64,000 nt of DNA from CBDAMZ01 sp965197375. Its GTDB lineage: Bacteria; Acidobacteriota; Vicinamibacteria; Vicinamibacterales; UBA8438. The notes under the pieces were generated by a model. That model worked only from the letters and a program-made list of their open reading frames with translations. It did not search any database and was not told where the DNA came from. A program made the position numbers and the translations under genes. Below are positions 9,766 through 18,433 of the stretch, piece by piece. How positions within the stretch are numbered: position 1 is the stretch's first letter; the number at the start of each line of letters is the position of its first letter. The DNA is taken from assembly GCA_965197375.1 (NCBI GenBank), contig CBDAMZ010000007.1, positions 1-64,000 on the forward strand, read 5' to 3'.

Positions 9766-9962
9766 GCGACCAAAGATTGCGAACGACGTTCTGGACGACG
9801 ACCCTTATGTCTGGCGCATTGCAACGATTTGCGGGTATTGTGCCCCCCACCCCGCGCGGCAAGCCTAAGGCGATGACCCGAGCAGTTCATGGAGCGGTAT
9901 TGCTGATGATTGCACGATCATGCCATTGATCGTTTCACGTAGGGGTGGCGAGTGGGTATTGC

Positions 9963-10667
9963 ATGAGACGGAAATATTTCGCATTTGATCTCGAGACGGC
10001 AAGCACGGTTGAGAGAGACGACTGGCGGACCTGTCGACCGCTCGGCGTCACCTGTGCGGCGGCAGTGGCCAGTGATGCTCCAGGCCGTCCTGTTGTTTGG
10101 CATGGCATGACTGCGACGGGGCTCCCGGCTGCCCGGATGTCCCGTGATGAGGCCCGAAGCGTTGTTGCCGATCTTCGCGCCTATGTAGAGCAGGGCTACA
10201 CGCTCCTGACATGGAACGGTGCGGGGTTTGATTTTGATGTCTTGGCAGAAGAAGCGGATGCGTATCCGGAGTGTCGAAGACTTGCACATAACCATGTCGA
10301 TATGATGTTTCACGTGCTCTGTGAGAAAGGGTTCCCGATCGGGATTGATAACGTAGCGAAGGCGATGCACATCGACGGTAAACCTGCAGGCATGTCTGGA
10401 CAGCTTGCACCAAGCTTATGGGCTAAGGGGCAGTTTCAAACGGTGCTTGATTACGTTACGCAGGATGTGCGCATGGCATTGCAGATTGCTGAGGCGTCTG
10501 AAGACGCCAACGCGTTGCAATGGGTGACTAGACGTGGGCAGACTCGCACGTTCGGACTCAAGAATGGGTGGCTCACTGTGCGTGAGGCAAATGCGCTCCC
10601 TGTGCCGGATACTTCATGGATGACGAATCCGATCGACCGCAGCGAAATACTGCGATGGCTTATGTGA
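9963..10667 (+). CDS. DnaQ-like 3'-5' exonuclease domain protein (RNase H fold)
   Basis: From ATG 9963 this is a 234-aa protein with the layout of a DEDD exonuclease. FAFDLETAS carries the first D-x-E, LTWNGAGFDFDVL (about 82-94) the second acidic motif, and YVTQDVRMAL near residue 165 the late Asp of motif III. The N-terminal MRRKYFAFDLE places motif I in the first strand, which supports this start over the upstream in-frame GTG 9945. The substrate could be DNA or RNA. No polymerase or helicase domain is fused, and neighbours give no hint. Confidence 0.7.
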   Translation: MRRKYFAFDLETASTVERDDWRTCRPLGVTCAAAVASDAPGRPVVWHGMTATGLPAARMSRDEARSVVADLRAYVEQGYTLLTWNGAGFDFDVLAEEADAYPECRRLAHNHVDMMFHVLCEKGFPIGIDNVAKAMHIDGKPAGMSGQLAPSLWAKGQFQTVLDYVTQDVRMALQIAEASEDANALQWVTRRGQTRTFGLKNGWLTVREANALPVPDTSWMTNPIDRSEILRWLM

Positions 10668-11762
10668 TGGGCGTGAGACGCCGTCCGCCTACGTAGGCCC
10701 CGTCTTTGTCGGATCGCCAGCTGTCCGCCTGGCGCCACGCTAGATGCTTCACCGGTTGTTGGTGATCGAAGTGGGCCTGTGACCATACGCTGCGCACGCC
10801 TCGTCGTCAAGTGTTTTATTGTTGATGTCTACGAGATGACGGTTCAGTTCGAGGCAGCGCTCCACGCCAACAACAAAAACCTTTACGCGTTTCAGAGGTC
10901 GTGAGTTTTATTGCGCCGCTGCTGTCTGGAATGCGACGATTGAGCTAGCGGCTAGAAGGCACCGCCTCCATCAACAGCGCCAGCGCATTGCGTAACGCAA
11001 GCCTCCCGGCGCGCGCTCCACGGTAATGGCCTTGTCGCACGACGACCAGGTCGTGGGAGGGGATGATCAGTGTGGTCTGCCCGCCGGCGCCAGCCATGTA
11101 GTACGCCTCGTGTGGAATCGGGAAATTCCCGGTGCCATTAATCCAGAAGAAACCACCGTATATCGGCCGGCCGTCAGCCTTCCATGCTGGCGCCAGCGTG
11201 CTGACGAACTCAACATAACCTTCTGGCAAAATACGCTCGCCGTTCCATAGTCCGTCCTGCAGATAAAGGTTGCCTAGGCGCGCCCAGTCGCGCGCCGGAG
11301 CGAGCTCGTACCCCTGCAGCAGGTAGTTTCCATACGGATCAGTTTCTAGCCATTCCTCGGATGCCGATCCTATCGAACAGTTCACGCTGCGGGAAGATAG
11401 ATACTCGTTGCCTCGTCCTTCGACGCCAAGCCGGACCAGGTAGTTGATCAGCACGGGGTCAGAGTTACGATAGCGGCCGATAGTGTTCGGTGGCCATTGT
11501 GGTGGGCGTGTGGCGGCCCATTCGAACGAATTGATCGTGCCGGTGTAGACATACAGATGGTCTGGATAGCCGAGCGCCAGGTCGAGGTCTGGGTCGGCGA
11601 CACCGCGGAACCGTAGCCCGCTCGACATGCGCAGGATGTCAGCGATGCGGATTGCTCGGCGCGGATCGCCTACCTGCTGCCATTCCGGAACCGGCGCTGA
11701 CTGCCACAGTCTGAATCGTACCGGGTTTCTCGGAGACCTCATTGCTTGGGAGGATGGGGGCT

Positions 11763-12791
11763 ATGGGACGTCCCAGTCGGTTTTCTCCGGAAGTGCGCGA
11801 ACGTGTCGTCCGGATGGTCGAGGAGTACCGGGAGGCCCACGCCTCAGAGTGGGCGGTGCTGCGGTCGGTGGCGCCGAAGCTCGGCTGCACGGCGGAGACG
11901 CTGCGGAAGTGGGTGCGGCAGGCGCAGCGTGATGCTGGGCATCGGCCGGGCCTGACGACGAGCGAGCGGGAGCGGTTGAAGGAGCTGGAGCGCGAGGTCC
12001 GTGAGCTGAAGCGGGCGAATGAGATCCTGCGGAAAGCGTTCGCGTATTTCGCCCAGGCGGAGCTCGACCGCCGGAGGACGTCGCCACGATGGTCCAGTTC
12101 ATCGCCGACCATCGCGCCGTGGTCGGGGTCGAGCCGATCTGCGCCGTGCTGCCGATCGCCCCGTCGACGGACTCATCGCCATCGGCACCAGCGGACACAT
12201 CCGACGCGCCGGTCCGCACGGGCGCAGCGCGACGATCAGCTCCGCGTCGAGATTCAGCGGGTCTATGACGCGCACCAGCAGGTCTACGGCCCCCGGAAAG
12301 TCTGGAAGCAGCTGCGACGGGACGGCGTCCGCGTGGCGCGCTGCACCGTGGCGCGCCTGATGCGCGCGATGGGCCTTGCCGGGGCCGGGCCTGGGTCACC
12401 ACGACCCACGCCGGTGAGGGCGGTCGCCCGGTGGACCTCGTTGACCGCCGATTCGTGGCCACCCGTCCGAATCAGCTCTGGGTCTCCGATTTCACGTACG
12501 TCGCACCCTGGGGCGGCTTTGGCTACGTCGCGTTCGTCATCGACGTGTTTGCGCGACGCATTGTGGGCTGGCGGGTGTCGGCCTCCATGCGCACGGACTT
12601 TGTGCTGGATGCGGTGGAGCAGGCGATCTACGCCCGCCGGGGCGACGCCCTCACCGGCCTCGTACATCACAGTGATGCCGGGTCGCAATATCTCTCGATG
12701 CGGTACACGGATCGCCTCGTGGACGCCGGCATCGCGCCGTCGGTCGGCAGCCAAGGCGATGCCTATGACAATGCCCTCGCCGAATCGGTGA
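11763..12791 (+). pseudogene. Element A copy 1: OrfA plus N-terminal OrfB, frameshifted
   Basis: ATG 11763 starts OrfA (MGRPSRFSPEVRERVVRMVE), an HTH_Tnp_1 domain with a C-terminal leucine-zipper-like helix (ERLKELEREVRELKRANEIL). The frame continues without a stop through about 35 residues that do not look like transposase. It then enters the OrfB N-terminal domain (RSARAQRDDQLRVEIQRVYD, QQVYGPRKVWKQLRRDGVRV). A 10-bp deletion near 12384 throws it out of frame, so it ends at 12791 in meaningless sequence. The catalytic core lies in the next frame. Confidence 0.85.
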
Positions 12792-12973
12792 TCGGCTTGT
12801 ACAAGACGGAGGCGATTCGACGGAAGGGCCCGTGGCGCACCCTCGAGGCCGTGGAGTTCGCCACCTTGACGTGGGTGGACTGGTTCAACACGCGACGACT
12901 GTTGGGGCCGCTCGGGGACATTCCACCAGCAGAGTTCGAGGCGCAGTACTATGAGCAGGCTGAGATGGCCTGA
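12431..12973 (+). pseudogene. Element A copy 1: OrfB catalytic core (DDE transposase)
   Basis: This 180-aa open frame is the rve integrase core of an IS3 transposase. The first Asp is in WVSDFTYVAPW, the second in HHSDAGSQYLS, and the Glu in DNALAESVIGLYKTE. It ends ...RRLLGPLGDIPPAEFEAQYYEQAEMA at TGA 12973. It is cut off from its own N-terminal domain by the 10-bp deletion upstream, so no full transposase is made unless ribosomes change frame. Confidence 0.9.
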
Positions 12974-13805
12974 TTCAACGCATTCGGTCTCCGAGAAACC
13001 CGGTACGATTCAGTCCGTACACACCCTGCTCGATCAGCACACCCATCAGAGTAGCCGTGAGGCTTTTCCCCATTGACCAGCTCTCAAGTGGTGTGTGCAT
13101 GGTGATGCCATCGCCGTAGCGTTCACCGATAATGCGGCCCTTGTGGGTCACCACGAAGGCTGCGGTCATCCCTTCAGCCGGATCGAATGCGGCGGCCACC
13201 GCCCGGGCGACCTTGTCGGCGTTGATGCTTGTCGGCAGGGGTACATCTGGCAGAACGTCGCCCATTGGCCAGGGCTGGTTCTGTGGGTCTGGTAGCGTAC
13301 TGGGGGTGTCGACCGGTTCAAAGAAGACGTCGTCCTGCCCAATCGGTAACGTAACGCAGCCGTGCTTACCATTAAGCTTCGCGGTGCGTATCACTCCATC
13401 TGGTAACGTCAGGTGCACTTGGCGACGGTCGCGGTCGATTTCTACCGTGGTCACGTGAGCACGCTGTTCGTATGGTGCGCTACAAAACCCGATGTTTTCA
13501 GCCGCGAAGTCGGCATCGAGCCCGGTGACAAACACTGCCGAGCAGAGTGTCTTTGCGAATCCAGCGGTGTGATGCCAGACGGGTTCACCTGGCGGCGCCA
13601 CATATTCGGTGTCAAGCTCAACAGCTTCCGCGCGCGCGAGCATCGCTTCGAGGGTGGTTTGCTCGGACTGCGGTGCCCCCTGCACCACACTCGCATTGGG
13701 GGGTATCAGGGATAGCAACGTCAGCACTAAGCATCCGACGGCGCCAGCGGCGAATCGAACAGGATGCTGCGTCACAGCAGTTTTCTCCTAGCGCTTAAGG
13801 GAGGA

Positions 13806-13880
13806 TGGTGGGCCGCCCGCGGATCGAACGCGGGACACCCTGATTAAAAGTCAGGTGCTCTACCACTGAGCTAGCGGCCC
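13806..13880 (-). tRNA. tRNA-Lys (TTT anticodon)
   Basis: The minus strand folds as a tRNA. The acceptor GGGCCGC pairs with GCGGCCC, the D-arm reads GCTCAGTGGTAGAGC, the anticodon stem CCTGA/TCAGG encloses CTTTTAA (anticodon TTT), and the T-arm has GCGTTCGATCCGC. The discriminator is A, and CCA is encoded at 13808-13806. It lies between the IS-split serine hydrolase and hemG. Confidence 0.97.
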
Positions 13881-13947
13881 TTCCAAGAACTACATCTTAT
13901 CGCGTGGGGCAAGCCAAATAACGCCCTGCCCCCTACGACTACGTGCT

Positions 13948-15342
13948 TTACGATCCGTGCACTTGTCGGTGGGCGCGAGCGTGCTCGGCCGCACTGGCGC
14001 CCGTTGCCCGACCGGCAGCGACACAATCCGGAATGCCAACCCCTCGGAACGCGGCTCCAGTCAGGTGGAGCCCAGACAGTTTTGTTAAACGCGCATCTAT
14101 CTCTGCGAGTCGCTCGAGATGACCCACTTCATGCTGCGGATTCGCGCGAACCCAGCGGTAGACTCTGGCGAGCGTCGGCTTTCTTGTCATCCCCAGCAGT
14201 TTCGACAAGTCACGGTGGACCCCAGCCACCAGCTCGGCATCCGAACGGTCCAGCGCGTTGGGGTCGCGCGCACCTCCGACGAAGCCTCGCATGAGCACCT
14301 GGCCATTCGGGGCACGCCCGGGCCATTTCGATGACACCCACGTGCCGGCTATAACTGATAGTCCGTGCTCCGCACGCGGCACGACGAATCCGGTTCCGCG
14401 CAAGGCGTGCTTGACTGCTGCTCGTGGGTACGCGAGCGTTACCGTTGCACTCGAAGTATACGGAACCGCGGCGCAGAGCTGACTCAATTGCTCGTCGATT
14501 GGTGCTACGAGCGCGGCGGCTACGTAGCCGGGGACCGCCAGGATGAGGTTTTGGACGACCACGTGGCCGCCGTGGGACAACGTCAGCCGAAACGGTCCGG
14601 TTCCATGGATACCGGCTACCCCAACACCACATTGGATCGCGTCGTCGGGAAGCCGCGCGGCGAGGGTCGTCGTTAACTGTTCGATTCCACCTGGCAAGGA
14701 TCGAAACATGCCGGCGTCGCCCTTCTGGATCATACGATGTCGAAACGCCCGGATCACGCTGCTATGCGTACGCTCAGCTTCGACGAGTTGTGGAAATAGG
14801 GCCTGCATGGAAAGCCGATCGACGTCACCTGCGTGAATTCCTGCCAAGAGCGGTTCCGCGATATAGTCGACCGTTTCTTGCCCGAACCGCCGACGGAAAA
14901 ACGCCGCCACCGACTCATCGCCTACTTCACTGGACGGTCGCACCACCAGATCCATTGCCAACCGCACCTTGCCGTGGAGTGACAACAAGGTCCCCGTGAC
15001 GAGCGGGCGGACGCGCGTCGGGATACCGAGGATAGACGCTTCTAGGAACGGGTGGAGCTGACCTCGCCGTACCACGAATGCGGTCCGGGGTGGCAGTGTG
15101 GTAACTAGCTGCGCGCCCAGTCCGATCTGATGGCACAGCTGGATTGCTGCCGGCTTCTGGACCAGGAGCGAATCAGGGCCAGCGTCGATGGTGAAGCCTT
15201 CGGCCCGCTCCGTCCGGATGACTCCACCGAGCCGATGGTCTTGCTCGAAGAGGGAGAAAGGAACACGCTGGCGGTGCAGCTCATAGGCAACGGACAGACC
15301 ACTAATACCACCGCCGACGACCGCTGCCTCGAGCGTCTGCAT
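13948..15342 (-). CDS. hemG: Protoporphyrinogen oxidase (HemY/PPOX family)
   Basis: This 464-aa flavoprotein oxidises protoporphyrinogen IX to protoporphyrin IX, the penultimate step of protoporphyrin-dependent haem synthesis. It starts with the FAD dinucleotide motif VVGGGISGLSVAYEL (residues 8-22), followed by LGGVIRTERAEGFTIDAGPDSLL, which continues the FAD-binding site. The C-terminal GLHLTGAAFRGVGIPDCVAAG contacts the flavin. It is of the oxygen-dependent HemY type. It begins 33 bases after the hemE stop on the same strand, so the two are co-transcribed. The ferrochelatase gene often found between them is absent here. Confidence 0.93.
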   Translation of the reverse strand: MQTLEAAVVGGGISGLSVAYELHRQRVPFSLFEQDHRLGGVIRTERAEGFTIDAGPDSLLVQKPAAIQLCHQIGLGAQLVTTLPPRTAFVVRRGQLHPFLEASILGIPTRVRPLVTGTLLSLHGKVRLAMDLVVRPSSEVGDESVAAFFRRRFGQETVDYIAEPLLAGIHAGDVDRLSMQALFPQLVEAERTHSSVIRAFRHRMIQKGDAGMFRSLPGGIEQLTTTLAARLPDDAIQCGVGVAGIHGTGPFRLTLSHGGHVVVQNLILAVPGYVAAALVAPIDEQLSQLCAAVPYTSSATVTLAYPRAAVKHALRGTGFVVPRAEHGLSVIAGTWVSSKWPGRAPNGQVLMRGFVGGARDPNALDRSDAELVAGVHRDLSKLLGMTRKPTLARVYRWVRANPQHEVGHLERLAEIDARLTKLSGLHLTGAAFRGVGIPDCVAAGRATGASAAEHARAHRQVHGS

Positions 15343-15375
15343 TGTCTGGGGTGGACCTGCGAGGATCGGCGTTTC

Positions 15376-16398
15376 CTACCCGCGCTGGTGGACGAACTGT
15401 GCGAGTGCCTGGACATGTTCGACTGGGGTCTCCGGGAGAATGCCATGCCCCAAATTAAAGATGTGCCCAGGTCGGTTGGCGGCACGCTGCAGCACCTCTT
15501 CGGCGCCTTCCAGCATGCGTTCGATGGGGCCAAGCAACAGCGTTGGATCGAGGTTACCCTGAACCGCTCGTTCGTGCCCGATGCGATCCCACGCCTCGTC
15601 TAGGGGAATCCGCCAGTCGATACCGATGACGTCACCTCCGGCCTCGGTCATTGCCTCAAGAAGTGTCGCCGTCCCCGTCCCGAAATGGATAACTGGGACG
15701 CCAGCTGCCTGCACGGTCGTGAGAATCTGCTGCGTGTGCCGAAGGGCGAACTCGCGGTAGTCACGTGGCCCCAGTGCCCCGATCCAGGAATCGAAGACCT
15801 GCACTGCCTGGACGCCAGCTTCTACCTGGGCGACCAGATAACCAGCGACCGCCGACGCCAGTTTCTCGCACAGTTGGTGCCAGGCGGCCGGTTCCTTGTA
15901 CATCAGGGCCTTGGTCTTCGCATAGTTATTTGAAGGGCCGCCCTCGATCGCATAGGAGGCTAGCGTGAACGGCGCGCCAGCAAACCCGATGAGTGGCATG
16001 CGGCCATCGAGTTCTCGCTGTACCAGGCCGATGGTGGTGAGCACGTGGCCCAGTGACTCCAGCGGCTCGAGCGGCTTGAGCCGCTCGATATTGGCGGCCG
16101 AGCGAATCGGTTGGTGCACGACTGGGCCTTCACCCTTGACGAAGTCGAACGGGAGACCCATTGGGGCAAGGGGGAGCAGCAGGTCCGAGAAGAGAATCGC
16201 GGCATCAACCTCGAGCTGCTCGACCGGTTGCAGGGTGACGCGCATTGCCAGCTCTGGGCTGCTGCAGATGTCCAAGAGGGAATGCCGCTTGCGGATCGCC
16301 CGGTATTCAGCCATGTAGCGGCCAGCCTGTCTCATAAACCAGACTGGTGTCACATCAACGGGCTCACGCCGACAGGCGCGCAAGAACCGATCGTTCAC
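15376..16398 (-). CDS. hemE: Uroporphyrinogen decarboxylase
   Basis: This complete 340-aa enzyme converts uroporphyrinogen III to coproporphyrinogen III in the cytoplasm by four decarboxylations. The signature PVWFMRQAGRYMAEYRAIR (about 18-36) carries the catalytic Arg residues. DAAILFSDLLLPLAPMG contains the key Asp. GFAGAPFTLASYAIEGG, FDSWIGALGPRDYREF and HFGTGTATLLEAM are further family blocks, and the C-terminal FNLGHGILPETPVEHV closes the active site. It is the first gene of a leftward hemE-hemG pair. Confidence 0.96.
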   Translation of the reverse strand: MNDRFLRACRREPVDVTPVWFMRQAGRYMAEYRAIRKRHSLLDICSSPELAMRVTLQPVEQLEVDAAILFSDLLLPLAPMGLPFDFVKGEGPVVHQPIRSAANIERLKPLEPLESLGHVLTTIGLVQRELDGRMPLIGFAGAPFTLASYAIEGGPSNNYAKTKALMYKEPAAWHQLCEKLASAVAGYLVAQVEAGVQAVQVFDSWIGALGPRDYREFALRHTQQILTTVQAAGVPVIHFGTGTATLLEAMTEAGGDVIGIDWRIPLDEAWDRIGHERAVQGNLDPTLLLGPIERMLEGAEEVLQRAANRPGHIFNLGHGILPETPVEHVQALAQFVHQRG

Positions 16399-16805
16399 GC
16401 TGCCATGGTACTACGGGCTGGCTTAGGTGGCGGGGCTACAGGTGATCACGGCACTTGTCTCGTGCAGACCCGGTTTGACCCTGAGGGTGCGAGGAAATAG
16501 TAAACCGCTTGGGATTGGCATGCGGGGTGCCAGGATAATGGCGCTGGGGCGCTTCTTGGCGGACAGACCAGACCTCAATTTCTGGTTGATAGCCGTGTAG
16601 ACTGCGTAGCCGCTCGAAGCAAGGCATCCGTGGCCTATGGAGTGGCGTCAACGATGGGAGCGGCTAGCGTACCTGCGCGGGGGGGAGGGCATCGAGGCCT
16701 GCATATTGCGCTGATTGTGTGCGGCGTTTCGGGGATTTCCCAATCGGAGCTGATCCATGCTACGATGGCACGTCTCGCGGTCCACCCCCGGAGGGCGGAG
16801 GCGGA
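16399..16805. other. Divergent intergenic region between hemE and the uncharacterised pair
   Basis: These 407 bases separate leftward hemE from the rightward gene at 16806 and should hold both promoters. I find no convincing open frame and no strong sigma-70 consensus. A purine-rich GGAGGGCGGAGGCGG lies directly before GTG 16806 and is that gene's ribosome site. Confidence 0.5.
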
Positions 16806-17450
16806 GTGACTCCCATCCTGTTACGCCCCATCCGTGAGCAGTTCGAGCACGACCGGGTCGTGCGGCAGCTGCGAACTCGTTGGCGCCGTCGGTACAGTGT
16901 GGCCGTCAACCCCGGCGAGGAGCGCAGCGTGCCCGTCCGCGTCGCGTCCCAACTCTTCTACCCGGATCTCGTGCTGACCAGCACCGATCGGCCGAGCCGA
17001 TTGCACGGCGTTGTCGAAGTCGAGACTGCCGAGTCGGTCAACCATTTAGAGGCGGTGGCACAATGGGCCCACCTGGCCAAGGGCCGAGGGGCCTTCTACC
17101 TCTGCGTGCCCGCCGGGGCAGCTGATACGGCCCGCCGGCTATGTGAAGATAACGGCATTAAAGTCTCCGAGATCTGGGTCTACTATGCCATCGGGACGAA
17201 AATTCGGTTCTCTTTGGCTCATCGCTCGGACAGGGGCGAACGAGCCGCCAAGGCTCAGATGAGACGCGGTGGCACCAGCGGATCACCCCGCGCTCGCCAG
17301 ACAAAAAAGACGGTCAAGACTGGCCGAAAGGTGGTCAACAAAGGGCGAACAGGGACCAAGAAGGCGAAACTCGCCGTGACTGCGCGCAAGCGGGCGGGCC
17401 GCAAGGAGATGCGCAACCTGGCTGCAACTAAACGGAAACGGAAGAAGTAG
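16806..17450 (+). CDS. Uncharacterised protein with PD-(D/E)xK-like core and Lys/Arg-rich tail
   Basis: The first 135 or so residues form a mixed alpha/beta domain. YPDLVLTST followed 20 residues later by HGVVEVETAES resembles the P-D...(D/E)-x-(E/K) metal site of restriction-endonuclease-like folds, with Glu in place of the usual Lys. The last 75 residues are almost wholly basic and disordered (RQTKKTVKTGRK, KKAKLAVTARKRAGRK), suggesting binding to nucleic acid. GTG 16806 is chosen because a strong GGAGGGCGGAGGCGG precedes it. It is followed 48 bases on by another protein with a basic tail. I recognise the pair as acidobacterial in style but know no function. The nuclease reading is inference. 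Confidence 0.6.
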   Translation: MTPILLRPIREQFEHDRVVRQLRTRWRRRYSVAVNPGEERSVPVRVASQLFYPDLVLTSTDRPSRLHGVVEVETAESVNHLEAVAQWAHLAKGRGAFYLCVPAGAADTARRLCEDNGIKVSEIWVYYAIGTKIRFSLAHRSDRGERAAKAQMRRGGTSGSPRARQTKKTVKTGRKVVNKGRTGTKKAKLAVTARKRAGRKEMRNLAATKRKRKK

Positions 17451-17498
17451 TTCGCTGGATTTCTGCGTTGTGCCTTCTTAGATGTCCGGACACTTGTC

Positions 17499-18347
17499 AT
17501 GCCGTTTTTAAGGTTCTCGCGCGATAAGCGTGGCTACGAGAATACATACGTGGTCCACGGTTTTCGCAGCGCCGGTCGGAGCCGTCCCCGGGTTCTGTAC
17601 TGGTTTCGCACGCCACCCCCCAACGTCAAGATCGGACGCCTCCCACTGGACGAGGAGGCAATTCGAGACATTGAGCAGAACAACCCCGATCTATCGTTCG
17701 ATTGGACCAAAATGCTCAGAGTTCGGTCTAAACCGGCTAAGGGCGGCCAGCCGGAGGGGCGGGCGACGCGACATAAGCGCACGGCTGACATCCGGAAAGC
17801 GGACGTCCCTCGGTTGTCCCAAGCGGTCGCTAACTCTGAGTCCGGAGCAGAAGCTCCCGCCGCTTCGCCGCAAGAGCCGGAAGCGTTGGTCGGTCCGGCT
17901 GATGACGACGCACTGCTGGACCATGTGCATGAGGACGGCGACGATCAGGACGGTGAGGGTGAACAGGGGTGGCAGCACCCGGTCGTTGCCCTCCTTGGGG
18001 ATGAAGGCCTTGTGCGGCTGCGCGCCCGCTATGCTGAGCTTCTCGCCCGAATCTCTGAAAAGCTAACCGATCCGGTCGCGCGTAGCGCAATGCGTGCGCG
18101 TGTGGAGGCGTTGAATCCGGACGGGTGGGGTCCCGGCGAGGAAGCCGTTGTTGGCATCGAGCAGTTCGAAGTGGAGGCGGAGGCAGTCAGGAAGCTGTTG
18201 GGACGCCGCCGTCGCCGGCCACGTCGGCGACGGCGAGAACGGAAGGAGACGGAACCCATAGCGGAGAAGCGACAGCCGGAAGCCGCCGAGGCGCCGACGA
18301 CCAGTCGCGGACAGACAGGGTCGGTCGGCCGAACCGATGACCACTGA
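17499..18347 (+). CDS. Uncharacterised acidobacterial-type protein with arginine-rich tail
   Basis: This 282-aa protein begins with a compact domain of about 75 residues (MPFLRFSRDKRGYENTYVV, RPRVLYWFRTPPPNVKIG) that I associate with acidobacterial genomes but not with a function. A long acidic, alanine/glutamate-rich low-complexity region follows (about 115-155). Then comes a helical segment (VRLRARYAELLARISEKL) and a strongly basic stretch (LLGRRRRRPRRRRRERK, about 233-250). Alternating acidic and basic disordered tracts suggest a scaffold or RNA/DNA-associated role. It lies directly downstream of the Lys-rich protein, likely in one transcript. Confidence 0.65.
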   Translation: MPFLRFSRDKRGYENTYVVHGFRSAGRSRPRVLYWFRTPPPNVKIGRLPLDEEAIRDIEQNNPDLSFDWTKMLRVRSKPAKGGQPEGRATRHKRTADIRKADVPRLSQAVANSESGAEAPAASPQEPEALVGPADDDALLDHVHEDGDDQDGEGEQGWQHPVVALLGDEGLVRLRARYAELLARISEKLTDPVARSAMRARVEALNPDGWGPGEEAVVGIEQFEVEAEAVRKLLGRRRRRPRRRRRERKETEPIAEKRQPEAAEAPTTSRGQTGSVGRTDDH

Positions 18348-18433
18348 CGGGTAAAGAGTGAGGACTCGGCGAGCCGTAAGTTTTGGGCTGTGTAGGATTT
18401 ACGGCGCCGGAACCTCCGAAGGGCTCTGCTATA

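Larger units (their letters stand above)
11712..13012 (+). mobile_element. IS3-family insertion sequence, copy 1 of element A (1301 bp)
   Basis: Terminal inverted repeats start TGAATCGTACCGGGTTTCTC at 11712 and end with its complement at 13012. Both flanks carry GTC, a 3-bp target duplication typical of IS3 elements. It holds an OrfA helix-turn-helix and an OrfB DDE transposase. Relative to copy 2 it lacks 10 bp near 12384, between repeats of CCGGGGCCG, which frameshifts OrfB. It keeps 21 bp of OrfA that copy 2 has lost. It is therefore probably unable to move by itself. It sits in a serine hydrolase gene in the opposite orientation. Confidence 0.95.
10945..13775 (-). pseudogene. Secreted serine hydrolase (beta-lactamase/class C-like), interrupted by an IS3 copy
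   Basis: The 5' part (13775-13013) encodes a signal peptide, an N-terminal domain and SWSMGKSLTATLMG, which contains the catalytic S-x-x-K. The 3' part (11711-10945) encodes the rest, including ILRMSSGLRF, a YRNSDP motif that could serve as Tyr-x-Asn, and a late AGAGGQTTLIIP block in place of the KTG-like motif. The insertion at 11712-13012 with a GTC target duplication separates them. Deleting the element and one GTC gives GVYGLWQSAPVPEW in frame and a 508-aa protein, so nothing else is wrong with the gene. Such proteins are esterases, D-aminopeptidases or beta-lactamase relatives in the periplasm; the substrate is unknown. Confidence 0.9.

Noticed and set aside
11761..12462. 233-codon open frame opposite the transposase of element A
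   Set aside because: It is a high-GC shadow of the transposase coding strand; the residues are low-complexity Pro/Ala/Arg.
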